Positions 23,909 through 35,389 of a stretch of DNA of 64,000 bases are shown piece by piece. Origin of the DNA: Capniomyces stellatus. Taxonomy: Eukaryota > Kickxellomycota > Harpellomycetes > Harpellales > Legeriomycetaceae. The stretch lies in the NCBI GenBank assembly GCA_001661515.1, contig LUVW01000015.1, positions 605,171 through 669,170 of the forward strand, given 5' to 3'. The translations under genes and the position numbers were made by a program. The number at the start of each line of letters is the position of its first letter. Positions within the stretch are counted from its first letter, which is position 1. The notes below the pieces were generated by a model, which made no database searches, had not been told where the DNA came from, and worked only from the letters and a program-made list of their open reading frames with translations.

Positions 23909-25945
23909 TGTTCAAATTAATAAATTTCAATAAAAAATAAATAAATCTTGTTTGTTTACTGGATATATCTACCCATTCATTAATAAACCAATGCTAGTCG
24001 TTACTTTGCTTTAACTTTTACAGTTTTTTTTTTAAACTGGGAATGTGCCTTATTTTGAGCAAGTACTACTTTGCTATAAAAGTTAATTTTCTTTTACCCT
24101 TTCAAGCAAATCCGAACGTATTCAAGTAATCAACCTTCTGGTTAATTCTGTAATCATGAGGTGAGGTTTAAAGTTCATACCCACCAGTGTACCAGTAATA
24201 AAAGCAGTAAACAATATTTATCAAGTGGGTTGAACTGGCACTTTATACCTAGTTTGTTTGCCAAGGCATTCTTTGTGATATTGCTGGGCTTTAAGGCTTG
24301 AATCTAAACAGTAGAATTATTGAGTTTTGCTGATGTTATAGTTTTTTTATTGCGTTAGAATCGACACGATAAATTTACAGACTTATGGTCAGACCATTCA
24401 TGCTTTTACAAGAGCATACTGGCTTTAAGGACCATTATTTTCGCAGCAAACTTCAATTTTCACGTTTATGTTCAATTGGACATGTCAATCAAGATTTAAG
24501 AGATAACAGAGGCTTGTAGATCGATGGCATGATTTTAATAGTGGTACAAATTGTTATCGATTGATTCGCTGTTAGGCAAAGGGATAATTTAGGCGAATTT
24601 GAACATTATCAAATAAAATTAGTATCATAACATGGGTTGTGTTAGCAATCTTGGCGGATAATAAAATTTTATATCGCTAAAACTGACTCGGTAGATTAAA
24701 AAGATATAAGCAAACAGGTCGCTTTTTTTCTTTAAAAAAAACAATATTAAAGTCGATTTGTAAAACCAGACTATATTAATGCAACAATGTACAAACGAGA
24801 AAAAAATGCTGATGGAGGATTTTAAAGGGGGCATTTGATATCAGAAATTAGCTTTGAAAACGGAGCAGATTGAATTAAAGAGTTGGAAATCAAAAACCAA
24901 GAGCAAAGCGGGAGAAAGATGGGGGTTGCTTGTGATTTAGTTGATAGGGATGGTATATCTATCCCGCATCCATTACGTTGGTTAAAGAGGTAGTGATAAA
25001 GCGTAAAACAAGGCTGCTAAGAAAAGAAAGACGTTATGAGCCAATAAGCACATAACAGAGCTTTAGGGTGGGTTTAATTTATCGCAAACACATGGAACTA
25101 GGTAGAGTAGAAAAACAATGCAAAGTTGTGCGTCATAAAATGTAACGTTCTTGTAGGAGAAAAAAAAACGATAAAACAAAAGAGGGATATGCTTAGTAAA
25201 TGCATGGTAAATAAATAAACAAATGAATAAATAGGTATAAATACGAAAGATTGGATATCCAATAAGGGTTAGAAAGAAATCGCTACTCTTGTTTATGAGG
25301 GATAAGGATTATTTATTTATTGGCATGAAATTGATAGCATGTATGGTAAGGTTGTAATTTTAAAAAAGAAACAGGGTTTTATTTGTTGCAAACACAAACT
25401 TTATATTTCAAACAAAGAAGGTTAAAAAAATTAACTAATTTGCGATAAAAAAAAACACACTAATAAATCAGAAGCAAAATTGAGATTGAATTTTTTTTAT
25501 GTATTTTTTTTTTTTTATTACTAAAAAAAGTTTAAACCAAATTTAAAAGGAGCAGTTGATAAAGAAAGAGTCACTTTGAGTTAACAAACTTAAAACAATA
25601 GGGGATAAAAGAAAAACAGTAATTATACATGTATATTAAATATATCAAGTAGGAATTGCTTAAAAGTATAATAAACTATTTGGAGGAAAGGGTAAAAGAA
25701 AAGAAAGGTTTAAGAGTCAAAAGATACAATTGCCAAAAAAGAGAAACACAGGCAACATAGATAAAAAGAAAAGACAGCAAATAGGAGAAATAGAAACAAA
25801 CAAGATACTTGTTAAGGCTAAGGTTACAAAGCTAAAGATACAGCAGTAATCAAAAGAAAGAAAGAAAACTAAAGGATATTTGGAAAAGGGGACAGTAAGA
25901 GAAGAAAAGAGGCAGAAAAATAAAAGAGAATAAGAGACTAAATAA
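23909..25945. other. Intergenic region; purine-rich leader of GUT2
   Basis: The left part is AT-rich without convincing frames. The last several hundred bases before 25946 become strongly A/G-rich on the + strand (repeated aaagaaaag and agagaa words), a pattern seen upstream of several other genes here. Confidence 0.6.
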
Positions 25946-28223
25946 ATGATTCGAAAACTGGTTGGAAGTAAAGCGGCGCGCTACTGCTTGGTAGCGGGAG
26001 GAATAGGGTACGCGGGATACCAGTTTAGAGCTGGTGAGAAGGAGAGGGCAATGGTATCACAGCAGTGGATGCGAACACTGCATGCGGATAGTGGGATAAA
26101 GAAGGAGGATAATAAGTTGAGGTTGTGGCATTCACCTGAAAGAGCAGAGATAATCAAGGAGCTGAAGAGGGGGAAGGAAGAGGAGTTTGACTTGCTTATT
26201 ATTGGGGGAGGAGCGACGGGAACAGGGTGTGCAGTTGATGCGGCGAGTAGGGGGTTAAGAGTTGCACTAGTGGAGAGGGACGACTTTTCATCAGGTAAAT
26301 AGAAAGATAGAGATATAGAAAGAGAGAGAGATAGGGAGATATATATATAGAGAAATTTAACAAGCAAATAAATAATATAAAATAAATAAAATAGGAACAT
26401 CGTCGAAATCAACAAAGCTTATACATGGGGGAGTGAGGTACTTGCAGTCAGCGATTATGAAGTTGGATATTGACCAGTGGAATATGGTTAAGGAGGCACT
26501 GCACGAGCGAAAGACGTTTTTGCATATAGCACCGCACTTGAGCAAAGAATTGGCAATACTGCTGCCGGTGTATACGTGGTGGAAGCTTCCGTATTACTGG
26601 GTGGGATGTAAGATGTATGACATACTGTCGGGTAAGCAGCGATTTTCGCATAGTTACTTGATGGGGAAGAAGAAGACGATAGAGCAGTTCCCAACGATCA
26701 ACCAGGATGAGCTGGTGGGAAGCATAGTGTACTATGACGGGCAGCAGAACGACAGCAAGATGAATGTGGCGTTAGCAATGACGGCGGCGGCAAAGGGGGC
26801 GGTGGTGGCGAACCAGGTGGAGGTGACGGGGCTGATTAAGGGGAAGGACGGGAGGATAAAGGGGGCGAAGCTGAGAGATAATGAGAGCGGAGAGGAGTGG
26901 GAAGTTCAGACGAAGGGAATAATCAACGCAACGGGGCCATTTACAGATTCGATTCTTAAGATGGACGAGCCACAGATGGGGGGAATAGTGGCACCAAGCT
27001 CGGGGGTACACATTGTGTTGCCATCGTACTTTAGCCCAAAGAATCTGGGGCTGCTGGACTCGGAAACAAGTGATGGGCGGGTGGTGTTTTTCCTGCCATG
27101 GGAAGGCCGAATTGTAGCAGGAACAACAGACACGCAGTGCGATGTGGAGGCGAACCCGATTCCAACGGAAAAAGAGATTGAGTGGATTATCAACGAGGTG
27201 AACGGGTTTATGGCAAAGGACATCAACGTGCACAGAGACGATGTTCTGTCTGCGTGGTCAGGAATCCGGCCGCTGGTCCGAGACCCAAACTCAAAAAACA
27301 CTAAAGATCTGGTGCGCAACCACGCAATTATGGTTTCTGAGTCTGGACTGGTCACGATTGCGGGAGGAAAGTGGACGACTTACCGGGAAATGGCCCAGGA
27401 AACCACCGACAAGGCTATCGAACTGTTTGGCCTGATTCCCGCCCGCGAGTGCCGCACGTCTGACCTGCTGCTTGTCGGGTCTGCTGACTGGTCACCAAAT
27501 CTCATCATCAAACTGATCCAGTCCTACGCCATCGACCACGACGTTGCCGAAAGTCTGTCCCATAACTACGGTGACCGCGCCTGGGCTATCTGCTCACTCG
27601 GCGCCTTCTCCAAGTCCAACCCCGCCGTCCGCATCCACCCCGACCTACCTTTTGTCGAACCCGAAATCGAGTATGCCATCAACAACGAGTATGCCCGTAA
27701 CGTCATTGATGTCATTGCCAGACGCATGCGCATCTCTTTCCTCGACGCCAACGCCGCAAGAGAGTCTATCCCTCGCGTCATTGAAGTCATGTCTGCCCAT
27801 CTCGCCTGGGACGCCAAACGCAGAGCCCTTGAGTTTGACAACGCCATCCTCTTCCTCAACTCAATGGGTCTTTCCTCCGACCCCACCAGCCCCCAACATA
27901 TCGCCCTCAAAAAGGCCGTCTCTGCCATCCCTAACACCAAACCCAGCCCCTCCTCCAAGTTCAACCACCAAACCCCCTCCCTCTCCGCCCTTGAAATCGG
28001 CTCTCTCAGGTCCCAGTTTTACGAACTTGACTACAAACACGGAAATGGATCCGTTCCATCCTCCAAAATCTCTGATCTCGTCAAAGCATCCGGCCTCAAG
28101 TTCAACCAGTCTGCCCTTGACGATGCTTTACGCTCCATCTCCATCTCTTCCGCCTCTTCTCCTCAAGACAGTATCTCTTTTTCTCAGCTTTTGAAAATCG
28201 TTAATGACTCTAAACTTGATTAG
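25946..28223 (+). CDS. GUT2: Mitochondrial FAD-dependent glycerol-3-phosphate dehydrogenase
   Basis: Oxidises sn-glycerol-3-phosphate to dihydroxyacetone phosphate at the inner mitochondrial membrane and passes electrons to ubiquinone. It serves glycerol use and the G3P shuttle. Exons are 25946-26294 and 26395-28223 (100-base intron, phase 1), giving 725 residues. The N-terminus is a basic presequence followed by a short hydrophobic stretch (YCLVAGGIGYAGYQF). The FAD-binding motif is DLLIIGGGATGTGCAVDAAS. The family motif TSSKSTKLIHGGVRYLQ spans the splice junction. FFLPWEGRIVAGTTDTQCD and TIAGGKWTTYREMA follow. It is about 75 residues longer than yeast Gut2. The extra tail (from LRSQFYELD) resembles the degenerate EF-hand end of animal-type GPD2. 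Codon choice shifts from G-ending to C-ending along the gene. Confidence 0.95.
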
Positions 28224-28766
28224 ATCTTTCTTTCTTTCTTTTCTCTCTTTATTTGATTATCTATTTAATATACAAATTAATATACAATTCTATAATCTAA
28301 TCTACAATCTAATCTGTATATCTAATCTTTACATCTAATCTCTTCTTTGATTTTGTCTCGGTAAAAAAAAAAATATAGCACAAAAAATTAAACACGTCGA
28401 GATAATCTTCATCTAATACGTACCTTTAAGGTTGTCAAATCTCAACCTCCCCCTACCCCACTTTTTTTTTTACATTTAATTAATGCCTTTTACCTCCTTT
28501 TTCTTTTAAAATTGCTATTAGCAATGTCAATTTGTTTTATTATCAAATTCAAAATATCAAACTTTAATCCCCCATCCCCCAGTGGTTTAACTCAAACACA
28601 CCCCACGCACACACTCTCTCTCTATCTCTCCTTACAACCCTTTACTCGCCATCACCTTTATATTTTCATAAATAAAGTAAAATAACCAAGTTGAAATATT
28701 CTAAATATATATTACTTTATTGGCAACCTACTCGGATATACATACATAAATACATACTATAAAACA
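28224..28766. other. Intergenic region GUT2 / TPC1
   Basis: It starts pyrimidine-rich (cttt and tcta repeats) just after the GUT2 stop. An alternating ac/tc run lies near 28596-28630. The TPC1 ATG follows a short ataaata leader. Confidence 0.6.
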
Positions 28767-30467
28767 ATGTCCGAGAAGAGCGGTTTGCTGCAGAGGTTTA
28801 AAAACAAAAATAACAGGAAACTGTCCGAACAGGAAGAAGCTTTCTGTGGTGCTTTTGGCGGTTTATCCACCAGGTAAACTTGATTTTCCACTATTAGACG
28901 CTAATCCCTCATCCTTTTTTCTTTTTTTTTCTTCTTTTTCTCTGAAACAATTAGTCTTTTATTGAATTAGCAATTTAAATCAACTCTTGCTTTTTAATGC
29001 CAAGTGTCTTTTTATTATTTAGTGTAAATTGGCTAACATTTCATTCCGTTATACAGATTTGTTATAGCTCCATTGGACGTTGCGAAAATTCAAATGCAGG
29101 CAGGTCACACGCTTACTTTATAAATAAATCTAAACTATTTAAACCAAGGCGGCAGTTTTTTCTTTTCTTTCTGATTGTACAGCCAGAATAAGAATGCACG
29201 ATAGTAGTGGTATACTTACAACAATTGGCTTTTGCAATGCTGAAAATAAATAAATTTATAGTTGGAATCAAAAGCCATCACTGTTAGCTTAAAACGACTT
29301 GGAGAGGGCGGATTGTACAAATGTCTGGCGAATATATATAAACACGAGGGGATACGGGTATGGTGCAGCATTTAATTCTAACCATGCAAATATAGAAAGC
29401 AAACGCATTTAACGATTGGGCTGGCTATTGCGATTTATTTTTCACGGTTTAATTCGCGTTTCTGGCCTGTATGTGTGTTTTAGGGCTATTACAAGGGCAA
29501 TTTGTCGGCTGGAATTCTTTACTTTGCATACGGTGCAGTTCAGTTCTATACGTTTTCTATATCAGAGCAGTATCTACAGAAAAAAGTAAGGAATTGGGCG
29601 GCTAAAGTAAACAAAAGTATATTGATGATTAACGAGTAACGATCAAATAAATGGGAAAACGTGGCTGTGGTGTGTGTACTTTGCGTTATTAACAAAGCCT
29701 TGTGATGCCGAGTAGAAAATGTTTGAAAAAACTCGATATTTTGTGTGTGGTGGTATAGCAGGAATAGCTGCGACAGTTTCCACATACCCTTTTGATCTGT
29801 TACGGACAAGATTTGCGGCTCAGTCACTAGAAAATAAGGTATGTGTGTATGTGTAAAGTACAGCAGTATAAACAAGGGTTTGAATCATTGGTCTTGTTAA
29901 ATACGTTACTATATATATATACATGTGTGTGTGTTTGTTATGTAAACTGATACATAGGCATATTCAGGATATTCAGCAGCGATCAAAACAATACTAAAAG
30001 AAGAAGGCGTGATAGGATTTTACAAGGGAATGACGCCAGCACTAATTCAAATTGTTCCATATATGGGACTGATATTTGGTAGCTATGACATAATAAGCAA
30101 GACCATAACAAAAGTGTTCCCAACCAACACCAGCGACGCAAATAAAAACGGGAATAACAAAAACGAGCTGTACAAGCAAGCGGTGGCTGGAGGAATGGCT
30201 GGAGTGATAAGCAAAACAATCATGTACCCACTAGACCTGCTGAGAAAAAGACTCCAGGTTCAAGGACCCCAGCTCTCCAAGTTTGGTGACGGTAATGTAC
30301 CGACTTACAAAGGCGGGATATACTTGGTGTTTAGAAACATCGTTGCAACTGAGGGTGTTTTGGGGCTGTTTAGAGGGCTGTGGCCTGCGGTTGTCAAGTC
30401 GGCACCAGCCTCAGCAACAATGTTTTTTATGGTCGGACTGGCACAGAATTTCCTGCTAATGTTTTGA
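28767..30467 (+). CDS. TPC1: Mitochondrial carrier, thiamine pyrophosphate type (TPC1 / SLC25A19)
   Basis: Inner-membrane carrier expected to import thiamine pyrophosphate in exchange for nucleotides. Six exons: 28767-28873, 29057-29099, 29262-29357, 29484-29585, 29716-29838, 29958-30467. All phases agree and give 326 residues. The three carrier signatures are present: [22 protein letters not shown] and [13 protein letters not shown]. The TPC-specific words are also seen: [28 protein letters not shown], and [13 protein letters not shown]. The Asn/Lys-rich loop [13 protein letters not shown] separates repeats two and three. The intron after exon 2 appears to start with GC (CAG|GCAGGT), since every GT alternative brings a stop. 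The last exon carries more than half of the protein. Confidence 0.9.
29100..29261 (+). other. Probable GC-AG intron in TPC1
   Basis: Exon 2 ends CAAATGCAG and the next exon begins TTGGAATCA after TTTATAG, joining IQMQ to LESK in frame. The only nearby GT donor (GCAG|GTCAC) would give a stop within ten codons of the next exon. Confidence 0.6.
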
Positions 30468-30943
30468 GTAGTAGTAACATTTTTCATTCTTTCTTTTTCT
30501 TGTTCATTTTCATTGAAAGAGTTTTTTTTTTTTAATTTTTTTGGTTTTGGTTTTTGGGTTTTGGTTTTTACGCTTCAGACGTACTTTTGGTGTGGTTTGT
30601 TGGTTGGTTTAGAATGAATAGAATAGAATCCATAGATCGACTAGTAACTAGATCCTTGTCAACTTCAAATAGGTTTGCCATACATTAGTTTGCTGTATAA
30701 AGCATAGTTACAGCGTAGTTGCAGCATAGTTGCCAAATGTGTTGACAAATCGTGTCAAACTCGGATCAACACGGTGTAATGCAACTGGTGTGCAATTGTG
30801 CGGTTTACGTATTTAAATAACATTAATGGTTGTGATTGTAACATAAAGATAAAAATAAATAGATAGATAAATAGAATGTGTGTGTATGTATGTATGTATA
30901 ATTTAAATTACTGTGTATATAAAAACAAACGAGCATTGTGGGA
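30468..30943. other. Convergent intergenic region
   Basis: Contains a GT-rich ggttttggttttt run (30540-30570) and short gtat repeats near 30880-30900. No gene seen. Confidence 0.6.
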
Positions 30944-33900
30944 TCAATTAGCCAACTTGGAAGCCTGTTTAAATTTCTTGTCGAGTTTTTTCAGAATTAG
31001 AATTTTCAAGCCAGTAGCAAGTTGTGGCATGCCATAAGTGGCGCAAAAAGAAGACGTCAGCAGGTCAAGATCGTCACCTTTGTTGACTTTTAGGATCTGT
31101 CTACCGCTGTTCTCAGTTTCAACTGTGATTTCAATGTCATGATTGGATTTTGCAGGCTTGATATTATTGGAACTGTGCTTTTTCGTGTTTAGGCTGCTGG
31201 TGGAGTTGGTTGAAAAAGAGGACGAAGAAGATGGTGGTGAAGTGGTTTTAGTATTACTATTAGTAGTACTGTTATCAGCAGTATTGGCGTTGGTGTTGGT
31301 GTTGGCGTTGTTAGTATTGGTACTTGAAGCTATTGAGGAGTTATGTGGCGGGAGATTCAGACTTGCAGCAGCACTTTGTTTGTTTTTGATGGGTTTTTGT
31401 GCAATTGGAATTATGGGGATTGTTAGTGGGCGTGATGAGAGCTGAGATCGTGCCCGTGGCTGGTCTAAAGTTGGGTTGGCGTGGGTTGGACTTGGACTTG
31501 GAACTGATGAGTTTGGTGTTGAGTTTGAGCTAGACGATATATTTGAGTGTGTGTTTACTTTGGGTTTTAAAAACGAAGGTGTGAAATTCATCCCATTAGT
31601 ATTACCGTTGCTATTTTTGTTGTTGACATTTGGATTTGTATTGAAATTTGGATTGAAATTTGGATTGGCATTTGGATTGAAGTTGGTGTTGAAGTTGGTG
31701 TTAGTATTGGAATTGGAGTTGGAATTGGAGTTGGAATTGGAGTTGGAATTAGAGCTGGAATTAGAGAATACTTTCAAGGCAGTTTTTTGTTTGGCCGATT
31801 GATTCTTTGCTGGTAACAAACCAAGAAAAGATAGGGGTGAATTTTCATTACTCTCGATGCCACCACTGTCGCCACCAGAAGCACTCTTGTTGCTACTATA
31901 ATTTGATGGATATGTGTCAAAGGCAAAACCAGAATTGTTACTGTTACTGTCATTGTTATTGCCATAGTTTTTAATATTTTTGTTGTTGAGGTTGTTCATT
32001 GACATGCTGTTTAATGATGGAGTCAATGACGATGTTAATATGTTTGGATTCAATCTTTCATTTTTGTCGTTGTTTGTTGGAGTAAAAGCTTGCATAACAC
32101 CAAACCCATCATATCTAGTGAATTTGGAGGCTGAAGGTGTACGATTAAAGAAATCACCAACATCATCGACATGACCAACATCATCAACATTACTATTGCT
32201 GTGGTTGTTATTGTTGTTGCTGTGGTTGTGGTTGTTGTTGTTGCTAAAAAACTCACTGTCAGCAACAAATCTAGAGCCTGTCAGGTTGCGCTTCAAACCG
32301 GCTGTAGATGCAAGAACTGATGGTGGAGCGTTTAAACGGGACAGTGTTTTGTGGCTATTAGCGCTGGGAAGCAAATTACTTTTTATCAAGCTCATAAATT
32401 CGCTTGCAGATTTCCAGTTTGAATTTGGCTCAGCTTCATTAGCCACCTTGCTGGCGTCGTAGCTGTTGTTGTAAACATTATCCAAGTTGTTGTAATTGTC
32501 GTTCTTATTGTAGTTATCGTTGTAATTATAGTCATCATAATTATCGTTGTTATTGTTGTCATAATCAATGCCATCGTAATTATCATCTTCATAGGCATTA
32601 GCCTTGTGCCTATTTTCTGCATAATTAGTATTGTAATTAGTAATGTAATTGGTATTAGTATTGTAATTGTTTTCATAGTTATTATCGTCATTATCATTGC
32701 AATTACCACTATATGCGCTGTTGTGATTGTTGATTGGGTTATTGAAGGTGTCAAATCCATTGTCAAATCCATTGTCAATCTCATAATCGTCGTTCATATC
32801 CAAATCAGTATCCACTCTGTATAAATCGCCATCGCTATGTCTACTAAAACTATCAAAGTTGCCATTTCTGTAGCTGTTGGTGTTTGCGTTGCAATTGGTG
32901 TTGAAATTGGTGTAGTTGCTATTGAAGCTGTCGTCGAGGTCGTTGTAATCACCATCATCATAGTACTCGCCGTTGTTATTGGTACTGGCATGATGGCTGG
33001 GTCTGTTGGTGTTTCCTGTGCCAAGAAAGTCCATACAGCCTGGCGTGTATGCTTGGTGGTTGGTCTTTTTTAATGCTGATTTCAATGGTTTGGATTCAAC
33101 TTTTTCAATTACAGTGCGCTTATCAGTATTTCCTGTACTATTTCTCGCACTATTATTAAACACTTGACCCGATCCCATCTCCAAAACCGAATGCGAGTTT
33201 CTTCTATTCTTGGGCTGGCTGTTACTGGACTCGTTTCGCAAAAAATCAATGCTACTGAATGGCGATTCTCCTGACGGTTTCATTCGCTTGTTCCTATTAT
33301 CACTGTTGTTGTTATTGTTGTTGCTGTTGTTGGTATTTCCTTGAACTGGTTGTTCTGGACTTGCGGAATAGTCGATAATGTAGTCGGGATCGTCAATATC
33401 CTCTCCTTCCTCTAATTGGTCCTGCTCTAACTCTTGAGCGATTTCTTGGTTTTGATTTTGATTTCTGTTTTGATTTTGGGTTTTGTTTTGGGTTTGGGTT
33501 TGGGTTTGGGTTTGATGTGCATTTCCTACAAAATGAGTGAAGATAATAAGAAGAAAAAAATCGAACAATTAGATATTGGATAGCCAACTAAATGCCAGTA
33601 TTAATCATTTCTCCATTTCTTGTATTTAAAAACAAAGTGAATAAGCACAATGAGGAGGTAAAAAAAAAAAAAAATTACCTGATTGTTCAAAGCCAAGAAA
33701 ATCAAATTGGTAGTCATGGGTGAGGTTATCAACAGAGTTTTCGGGGCAGCAAGGGGGGGATATTTCTGGGTAGACAGCAGTGACAGAAGACTCAATGACA
33801 ACACGGTTGTTGGACAAGTCAAAGCGGCCCCTGAACTCAAATACCTGCTTGACAGTTTCCTCGCCAGAAACTTGCATGTCGAGAATAGAGCAAAAGTTGT

Positions 33901-35389
33901 TGAGATTGAACCTGAGATTTTCAGAAGAATTGATTTGGAGGTCGTTTATTACAAGAAGCAGCAGCGATTTGCTGTGTTTGTCGCAAATAGGCTTGAAAAT
34001 CGAGTCGTTGACTAGTGTGCATCCCGATATGAAAACGCCAACAAGAAGGTTGGCCGACTGCGAAATGCGAACAATGGCTTCGCTGCTCACTTGTTTTGTG
34101 CCAACTAGCGACAGAGTTTGCAAGTTCCTCAAAGTATGTGGTTTGTCTGCCACAACTGCTACGTTTCTGGTGGATAGATTTATATGTTCAAGACTCAGGT
34201 GTTTTATTGTACAGCCTTTTGACGTTTTCTGTCCTTCTTGTTGTTCTTGTTCTTCTCCATACTCTATTCCACCTTCAATTCCATATTCTATTCCCCCTTC
34301 TATTCCCCCTTCTATTCCCCCTTTTATTCTGGGTGCAAGTTTGGTTTCTGGTTCGTCCGAGTCCCTGCCCAGGTGCAGAGTTGTTATTGACTTGGAGACC
34401 CTCATTATCTGCTCAAAGTCAACAATTCCTACATCGCTGCCCTCCACGCTAATCTCCACCAGTCCACAGTTATTTATTGCCACTCTTCCCAGTGTTCCCC
34501 TCCCAAACACATTGTCCTTGCCTCTAACCACCAGCCGCCTCAGGTTCCTGCTCCTCAGCAGCACCGCCTGCATCTCCACGCTCTCCCCACTAGCCCACAC
34601 CTCCAGCTCCTCCAGTCTCCCCACCAGCTGATCCACTCCCCTCCACACATCCGCCCCAATCTTGCCCCCAAACTTCAGCCGCAGCCTTTTCAACTTCTTT
34701 TGAATCCTAAAAAAACCTCCCAGCCCCCTCATCTCCACCGTTGGCGCCCCTATCACCTCCAGCTCGTGCAGGCTTTGCCCCAGACTCATCAGCCTTGTCA
34801 AGTGCTTATCCCGGATCTTGTACCCGTATATCGACAGCTTTTCTATTCCCTTTGTTGCCCCTATCAGGTTACACACTATCTGTGGCTCTGCTAGTATCGT
34901 GTTTGCCCACTCTATATCCAGAACTTTCTTTTCCTCCCTCCGGTTCTCCTCCCCCCTATTCACTACTCCTCTTATCCCTTCCAACCGCACCATTCTCTCT
35001 CTATCCACTCTCTTGCCACCACTCTCTCCCCCCTCAACCCCTGTCACTCCCATATCTCCGCTCCCCCCCTCCCCGCTTTCGCTTTCCTCAAACAAACTCT
35101 TTCCAATCAACTCAAAACCTCTCACATAATGCAACAAACCCCGCCTTTGTCTCAGCACTCTCATAAAACTGTTCAGCGAGTCTGCTCTATTAAACTTTAC
35201 ATACCTCCACAGCACCTCTATCCCTACACTCTTAAAACTTGAATGCACTACCGAAAACTCTAAACAGTCCTTCTTTGTCGGCAAATACGAACATATCCGA
35301 TCAAGTATCTGCGTATCCAGGTATTCGTACCCCACCTCATCTCCCATCATTTCCTCTTCCCAATACCCTTCCTCTTCAATCTCATTCAT
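30944..35389 (-). CDS. Large F-box protein with LRR-like region, Asn-rich tail and C-terminal small domain
   Basis: Two exons, 35389-33679 and 33525-30944, joined at a GTAATT donor and TTTTGTAG acceptor in matching phase, giving 1430 residues. Near the start is an F-box: YLDTQILDRICSYLPTKKD followed by VLWRYVKF. F-boxes bind Skp1 in SCF ubiquitin ligases. Residues about 150-560 have scattered leucine-rich-repeat-like strands (LRRLVVRG, LHELEVIGA, LQTLSLVGT), consistent with substrate binding. Exon 2 is mostly N/D/S/T-rich low complexity. The last 65 residues look folded, with ITVETENSGRQILKVNKGDD then FCATYGMPQLATGLKILIL, a ubiquitin-like-fold pattern I cannot name. The two halves could be separate genes, but the in-phase junction and the lack of an ATG at the exon 2 boundary favour one gene. 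Confidence 0.75.

Noticed and set aside
27544..28194. 216-residue P/S/T-rich frame inside GUT2
   Set aside because: Shadow frame of the C-rich 3' half of GUT2.
33393..33587. Start of the Asn-rich frame inside the intron (MFDFFLL...)
   Set aside because: The hydrophobic lead-in is intron sequence before the TTTTGTAG acceptor; it is not a signal peptide.
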